IMG/VR virus record: IMGVR_UViG_3300046370_000013
Location: 1 to 24,609 of that record
Reading direction: 5' to 3' (one strand)
Length of the DNA stretch: 24,609 bases
DNA from: a virus
Positions 21,540 through 24,609 of this stretch are shown here, in pieces; the stretch's first letter is position 1, and each line of letters starts with the position of its first letter. The position numbers and the translations under genes are program-made. Under the pieces are notes generated by a model, which made no database searches, had not been told where the DNA came from, and worked only from the letters and a program-made list of their open reading frames with translations.

Positions 21540-22013
21540 TATTTCTTTTCTCTTGTGCTAACTCTAGGTAAGCTATCCATCCTTGATATTCTTGGATAGT
21601 AATTTCCTGTAATTCTTCTAAGGTCTTATGCAATTTTTCTGCTAATGCATATTGCATATATAAATTACTATCCTCTATTAGTTTTTTTTTGTCTCCTCAA
21701 TAGGTTTCTGACCCATAATTTGAGTTGCAACATCTACTAAAATTTGTTGGTCTACATCATTTAGTAATGCCCTTTTATCTGATAAATCAAACAGTTTATC
21801 TCCATTTTCATCTAGTGCTTTGTAAATAAGAACATAAGCCATCATCGTTAAATCATCATCTTTACTCATTTTATAAAGTTTAGATGTTTCGCTTAGCGTT
21901 AATGGCTTACTATATATTTTAAGGGATTCATCTTCATTTCCCCATTCAGGCACTTCAATTACTTTTACATCTTGCTGTGCAAAATGCTCCTTAGCTCTCT
22001 CAATTGCTTTCAT
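21529..22013 (-). CDS. tail assembly chaperone GT fusion by -1 frameshift
   Basis: The G frame (from 22013) reads ACA-AAA-AAA-AAC-TAA at its end. A -1 slip on A-AAA-AAA lets translation continue from base 21684 for 51 more codons to a TAA at 21531-21529. The extension reads KLIEDSNLYMQYALAEKLHK, then TLEELQEITIQEYQGWIAYL and ELAQEKRNNGK. The QEYQGWIAYLELAQE part is a typical T-like segment, giving a product of about 161 residues. In lambda and many siphoviruses, G and GT both help load the tape measure for tube assembly. The spliced coordinates are 22013-21684 then 21684-21529. The slip is predicted, not shown. Confidence 0.8.
21678..22013 (-). CDS. tail assembly chaperone G
   Basis: This 111-residue acidic, helical protein reads MKAIERAKEHFAQQDVKVIE, then KPLTLSETSKLYKMSKDDDL and ends IMGQKPIEETKKN. 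The 'KIYSKPLTLSETSKL' strand-to-helix segment and the following helices resemble gpG-type chaperones. It sits between the tail tube gene and the tape measure, the conserved place. It is the normal-termination product of the frame that also yields the GT fusion. AGGA lies close to the ATG. It is short for the family, but the position and slip site make the call firm. Confidence 0.85.
   Translation of the reverse strand: MKAIERAKEHFAQQDVKVIEVPEWGNEDESLKIYSKPLTLSETSKLYKMSKDDDLTMMAYVLIYKALDENGDKLFDLSDKRALLNDVDQQILVDVATQIMGQKPIEETKKN
21682..21690 (-). promoter_or_regulatory. slippery site for -1 programmed frameshift
   Basis: Nine A in a row on the minus strand (21690-21682) contain the in-frame heptamer A-AAA-AAA, followed by C-TAA, so the zero-frame stop is two codons after the slip. 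The GGAG at 21697-21694 upstream could act as a stimulatory Shine-Dalgarno-like element. The -1 frame is open for 51 codons with T-like content. Confidence 0.8.
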
Positions 22014-22017
22014 AGTC

Positions 22018-22407
22018 CTATACTGTTGTTGATGTTAAAGCACCATTGCCCTGCACTGAAATACTAGCTTCAACCAATCCATCAAATGATGCACTTCTTG
22101 AAACACCAGTAACAATAGCTGATCCAGTATAATAAGTATCACCTGATGTATCTCCTTCAGGATAAACATTTAGTGTTACTTCTGAGCCAATAGTTAAAGC
22201 ACCTTGACCACTAGTATCAGTCTCATCCCAAAATACATCTAAACTTCCTGAGAAAGAAGTCAATGATGATTTATATGTTCTAGCAGAATCACCCATTGAA
22301 GTATCTTCTAAAGTATCAGCAGATTCCTCGATTGAGTAAGACCTAATTTCAGCTACAGCATTAGAACCGACTTTTACAGTTCCTTCACTTCCTTTATGTG
22401 TTGCCAT
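22018..22407 (-). CDS. major tail tube protein
   Basis: This 129-residue protein starts MATHKGSEGTVKVGSNAVAE and continues IRSYSIEESADTLEDTSMGD, a typical tail tube opening: a strand carrying the gene-specific 'EIRSYSIEE' and a 'DTSMGDSARTY' loop. The rest is beta-rich, with LTSFSGSLDVFWDETDTSGQ and a final SVQGNGAL strand. It forms the stacked rings of the tail. It lies between the tail terminator and the chaperone, as in lambda-type gene order. There is no C-terminal Ig-like domain. GAGG lies about 8 bases upstream of the ATG and the 55-residue gene overlaps it by 14 bases. Confidence 0.9.
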   Translation of the reverse strand: MATHKGSEGTVKVGSNAVAEIRSYSIEESADTLEDTSMGDSARTYKSSLTSFSGSLDVFWDETDTSGQGALTIGSEVTLNVYPEGDTSGDTYYTGSAIVTGVSRSASFDGLVEASISVQGNGALTSTTV

Positions 22408-22561
22408 TTTCTACCTCGTCTTTCGACTTTTTCTTAGAAGAAGATTTAATTTTATCTTGCGAATGGACTGCTTCCTCTTTCCAACCCATATTCAATAAAG
22501 ACTCAACCTTAGAAGGATGAGCTTTTATAGAAACTTTACCATCAGGACTAATCATTTTCAT
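22394..22561 (-). CDS. 55-residue small protein between tail terminator and tube genes
   Basis: The product begins MKMISPDGKVSIKAHPSKVE, then SLLNMGWKEEAVHSQDKIKS, followed by a Ser/Lys-rich basic tail. AGGAG sits 7 bases before the ATG, a strong site for this window. The front (GKVSIKAHPSKVESLLNMGW) resembles the short motif with an 'x-x-HPSK ... LL-x-x-GW' signature found in small proteins of phage structural blocks; the C-terminus is unstructured and basic. It overlaps the tail tube gene by 14 bases. The role is unknown; a structural or tail-tube-assembly helper is a guess. Confidence 0.75.
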   Translation of the reverse strand: MKMISPDGKVSIKAHPSKVESLLNMGWKEEAVHSQDKIKSSSKKKSKDEVENGNT

Positions 22562-22571
22562 AATTTGTCTC

Positions 22572-23012
22572 CTATACTGCTACATCAGGATTTGTTTCCT
22601 GAACATAGTAATTAGTTAAAAAGGTTAAACTCACATATCCTAGTGGTTTCTCACCTTCACCATTAAACTCTATTTCAGTTGATTCTAAATAACAGTCTTT
22701 AGCTAATCCATCTAAAGTTCTATCTGCTGCAATTGCTTCTTCAACTTCTTTGCTTATTGTATCAATAGTATCATCAAAGTTACTAGTAGCTTTTGCATAT
22801 CCTTCTACTACTACTGACAATTCTCTGCTCATAACTCTATCAGTACCTATCACTATAGGTTCAGATGTTTCTGACTTAGTGTAGATAACTAATGCTGGTA
22901 CTGTTTCTAATGGATAAACCCTAGACTCATAAACTCTTGATCCAGTTGTTGTTAATCCAGTTAAAGTAGTACCAAACTTTTCTCTTATTTGCTGTCTTAT
23001 ATGATTTGCCAT
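22572..23012 (-). CDS. tail terminator protein (gpU-like)
   Basis: This 146-residue protein starts MANHIRQQIREKFGTTLTGL and continues TTTGSRVYESRVYPLETVPA, then LVIYTKSETSE. The opening HIRQQIRE helix and 'RVYESRVYPL-x-x-x-PALVIYT' strands match the lambda gpU / minor tail terminator group, which caps the tail tube and sets its end. The C-terminal part ends in an antiparallel strand pair (GYVSLTFLTNYYV). It is coupled by TAATG to the second connector gene, and the order connector, terminator, tube is lambda-like. Confidence 0.85.
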   Translation of the reverse strand: MANHIRQQIREKFGTTLTGLTTTGSRVYESRVYPLETVPALVIYTKSETSEPIVIGTDRVMSRELSVVVEGYAKATSNFDDTIDTISKEVEEAIAADRTLDGLAKDCYLESTEIEFNGEGEKPLGYVSLTFLTNYYVQETNPDVAV

Positions 23013-23362
23013 TACACTTCCTCTAACATTAATGCACTAAAACCTGTTCTATCTGATTGTATATTAACAACAGTATAATTTTGTGCTGCTTTGAGTATAT
23101 TACCATTTGTATCTTTTATTGCAGATACATCTAAAGTATTGCCAAATGCAATATTAGGAACATCTATAGTTCTGCAATAGGCTATTGGTTTTAATGCTTC
23201 TACACCAATGCCTTCTTCTTGTTCTACATATTCATTATTTAGGATTACATTAATTGTTGTAGAAGTTCCACTATTTGTATAAACAGCAGAAACACCATGA
23301 CCAAAATTAATATCTAAATATCCAGCCATATCTAATTCAGTTTCTAATCTAAATTGAGACAT
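23012..23362 (-). CDS. head-tail connector-like protein, copy 2
   Basis: This 116-residue protein starts MSQFRLETELDMAGYLDINF, then GHGVSAVYTNSGTSTTINVI, a strand-turn region with VPNIAFGNTLDVSAI, and ends DRTGFSALMLEEV. It resembles its neighbour at 23362-23766 at both ends: 'GHGVxAxx', 'VPxIxxxxxL-V-AI-x-x-x-GNILK', and 'TGxxxxxLEE'. This pattern is that of gpFII-like head-tail joining proteins. It lacks the insertion seen in copy 1 (FFEVQSSLWDLRQGLIDTWF). It is coupled by one-base TAATG overlaps on both sides. Confidence 0.75.
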   Translation of the reverse strand: MSQFRLETELDMAGYLDINFGHGVSAVYTNSGTSTTINVILNNEYVEQEEGIGVEALKPIAYCRTIDVPNIAFGNTLDVSAIKDTNGNILKAAQNYTVVNIQSDRTGFSALMLEEV

Positions 23363-23766
23363 TATTGCTCCTCTAATACCACTGAAACTAAACCTGTATT
23401 ATCAGGTTCTACTGTTTTAACTAAAAAGGTGGTTTCAGGTTTTAGGATATTACCTTTATCAGTTGTTATTGCATCAACAACTAATCTATCTTCTTGAGAT
23501 ATATAAGGAACATCAGATGATTTTAAAATTGCTCTTGGTTGATAACCAGCAACAGGAACAGTGCCACCTTCTATATTAAAATATTCTTGATCAATAATGA
23601 TATTAACACTATAGGCATCACCTGAATCAATATCAAACCAAGTATCAATTAATCCCTGTCTTAAATCCCATAATGAAGATTGGACTTCAAAGAAAGTAGC
23701 AGTAACACCATGACCTGTTGTTGTATCAACATAGGCGTTAAAATCTAATGCACTCTCTAAAGGCAT
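23362..23766 (-). CDS. head-tail connector-like protein, copy 1
   Basis: This 134-residue protein starts MPLESALDFNAYVDTTTGHG and contains VTATFFEVQSSLWDLRQGLI, then INVI/NIIIDQEYF-type strands, and ends NTGLVSVVLEEQ. It is the larger of two tandem relatives; compared with copy 2 it has about 18 extra residues after the 'GHGVTATF' strand. gpFII-like proteins close the head and join the tail, so two related genes could encode two ring components or a recent duplication. The ATG is 3 bases after the preceding stop. Confidence 0.75.
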   Translation of the reverse strand: MPLESALDFNAYVDTTTGHGVTATFFEVQSSLWDLRQGLIDTWFDIDSGDAYSVNIIIDQEYFNIEGGTVPVAGYQPRAILKSSDVPYISQEDRLVVDAITTDKGNILKPETTFLVKTVEPDNTGLVSVVLEEQ

Positions 23767-23769
23767 GAT

Positions 23770-23985
23770 TTATTTTTTAGCTCTTGTTTTTGGAGCTTTT
23801 GTTTTTGAAGTCTTTAAACCTACGCTTCTATCTTCTTTTTCAGCTTTAGGCTTGCCTACATGAACTTCAGCTTTACCATAACCACATAAAGCATGACCTT
23901 CATGTTCAGGTAATTCAACTATATCGCCAGCATGAACTTTAGAACCGCCAGCCATTGTATCTGTTAAGATTTTGTATTTTTTCAT
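23770..23985 (-). CDS. 71-residue small basic-tailed protein
   Basis: The product starts MKKYKILTDTMAGGSKVHAG and has a DIVELPEHEGHALCGYGKAE core, then a Lys/Ser/Thr-rich tail ending APKTRAKK. The core looks like a small beta-barrel (SH3-like) domain. The ATG at 23985 is chosen: the upstream ATG at 24027 would code through the GC-rich hairpin with codons unlike its neighbours and has no ribosome binding site. The start at 23985 also lacks a clear site, and both remain possible. Small genes between the capsid and connectors are common in such phages and may encode capsid-associated proteins. Confidence 0.65.
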   Translation of the reverse strand: MKKYKILTDTMAGGSKVHAGDIVELPEHEGHALCGYGKAEVHVGKPKAEKEDRSVGLKTSKTKAPKTRAKK

Positions 23986-23993
23986 ATTTAAGT

Positions 23994-24013
23994 TGGGGGT
24001 ATTACTACCCCCA
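23994..24013 (-). repeat. GC-rich hairpin with GNRA loop after the capsid gene
   Basis: TGGGGGTA (24013-24006 on the minus strand) pairs perfectly with TACCCCCA (24001-23994), with loop GTAA, a GNRA-type tetraloop. It is the most GC-rich stem in this AT-rich window and lies 21 bases after the capsid stop and 8 bases before the ATG of the next gene. No U-run follows, so it is not an intrinsic terminator by the usual rule. It may stabilise or separate the capsid message or control the downstream start. Confidence 0.75.
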
Positions 24014-24034
24014 TTCCATTTAAGCATCAGTTAA

Positions 24035-24609
24035 TTAGTCGCTTGATTTACAGAAAGAAACTGCATGTCTTACAGCAACATCAACAGTTTGCAGAGCAAC
24101 AATTCTTACTCCACCTGAAGTTGATAATGCATAAGGATCAACAGTAATATCTAAACCACCATACATACCAATTAATAAGTCTGCAAAGTTTCCAAAGTAG
24201 AAGTCACCACTTGTTACTTGATTACTTCTGACAACATTATAGCCATTCATGCTATTGTCAGGAGAAACAACAAATTGAGCAGTATTAGTTGCTTTTTCAG
24301 TTGTTTTCAAAGTACCAAAGTCAGCAGGTCTACAGATATATGCTAAAGAACCTGTTAAAGCATTATCGTTTGCAACTGCGGACTCCATCGCCACGATCTC
24401 AGCCCATGTTGGGTTAGCAGCAGCAAATGTAGTTGTGTTAATACCTGAAGTATTAGCAATACCTGTTGGTTGACCACTTGAGCCTGAACCAGCTAAAGCA
24501 CCTAAGTCAATTGCAGTAGCGATTGATTTTGTTAGGTCATCTCTGATTAAGTTCTCAACATCTAATGAAGACTGTTGTAAAAGTAATCTAGTAGCATCTG
24601 TATGCGCTC
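24035..24609 (-). CDS. HK97-fold major capsid protein, C-terminal part
   Basis: The frame is open across the right edge, so 190 full codons are present and the N-terminus is missing. Visible text includes ATRLLLQQSSLDVENLIRDD, then LTKSIATAIDLGALAGSGSS and GQPTGIANTSGI, then NPTWAEIVAMESAVANDNAL. The spine-helix segment followed by G-S-G-x-x-x-Q-P-x-G-I is the classic signature of HK97-type phage capsid proteins, and the end (IVALQTVDVAVRHAVSFCKS) matches the C-terminal strand. It forms the icosahedral shell. Any protease or scaffold would lie upstream, beyond the window. A GTG at 24394 is an internal codon, not the start. Confidence 0.9.
   Translation of the reverse strand, partial: AHTDATRLLLQQSSLDVENLIRDDLTKSIATAIDLGALAGSGSSGQPTGIANTSGINTTTFAAANPTWAEIVAMESAVANDNALTGSLAYICRPADFGTLKTTEKATNTAQFVVSPDNSMNGYNVVRSNQVTSGDFYFGNFADLLIGMYGGLDITVDPYALSTSGGVRIVALQTVDVAVRHAVSFCKSSD

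Noticed and set aside
1-24609. tRNA genes, integrase or attachment site, DGR reverse transcriptase.
   Set aside because: I found no cloverleaf-like segment, no tyrosine or serine recombinase motifs and no reverse transcriptase motifs in the window.

Overview
The window is one contiguous, tightly packed stretch of an AT-rich tailed-phage genome (class Caudoviricetes). Every gene I can support lies on the minus strand, so transcription runs from base 24609 towards base 1. A non-contractile, siphovirus-like tail is indicated by a lambda-like order: HK97-type capsid protein, head-tail connectors, tail terminator, tail tube, G/GT chaperones, tape measure, tail-tip proteins, then a J-like tip protein. 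No sheath or contractile baseplate genes are seen. Low GC, frequent TAATG/ATGA gene junctions, the repetitive fibre with NLYYT-type repeats and the small conserved genes (DUF3310 and others) resemble marine phages known mainly from metagenomes. A marine, low-GC bacterial host is an inference; no host marker is present. There is no integrase, no lysogeny repressor cassette, no tRNA and no CRISPR array.

Layout in transcription order. Structural module, 24609-10783: major capsid protein (C-terminal part only), a small basic protein preceded by a GC-rich hairpin, two tandem paralogous connector-like proteins, tail terminator, a 55-residue protein, tail tube, chaperone G and its frameshift product GT, tape measure, two distal tail proteins, a 1067-residue tip protein with an EF-hand-like loop, a fibre-assembly-like protein and a 1489-residue repetitive fibre. 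Lysis and associated genes, 10730-8688: two small phage proteins, a one-helix membrane protein, a three-helix holin, a GH24 lysozyme whose second catalytic position is Cys, and a PD-(D/E)XK nuclease. A sigma70-like promoter at 8646-8673 then leads into the replication and accessory module.

Replication and accessory module, 8609-654: a run of small translationally coupled genes, a Zn-ribbon-tailed protein, a RecE-like PD-(D/E)XK exonuclease, a possible leader region, a ribbon-helix-helix protein with two more tiny genes, a resolvase-like nuclease, an SSB-like protein ending in the bacterial SSB tip DDDIPF, and a Toprim/RecA-type primase-helicase. Directly downstream of the helicase is a 132-base non-coding block with regularly spaced ACTTCCT repeats, a hairpin and a palindrome, a candidate origin or operator. 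After it come a hypothetical gene, a further nuclease-like gene, small conserved phage genes and an HTH protein. At the left edge are a gpZ-like tail completion protein and the first 14 codons of another gene. SSB, primase-helicase, exonuclease and resolvase together look like a replication/recombination set. No DNA polymerase, terminase or portal gene is identified, so these are presumably outside the window or in the cut gene at the left edge.
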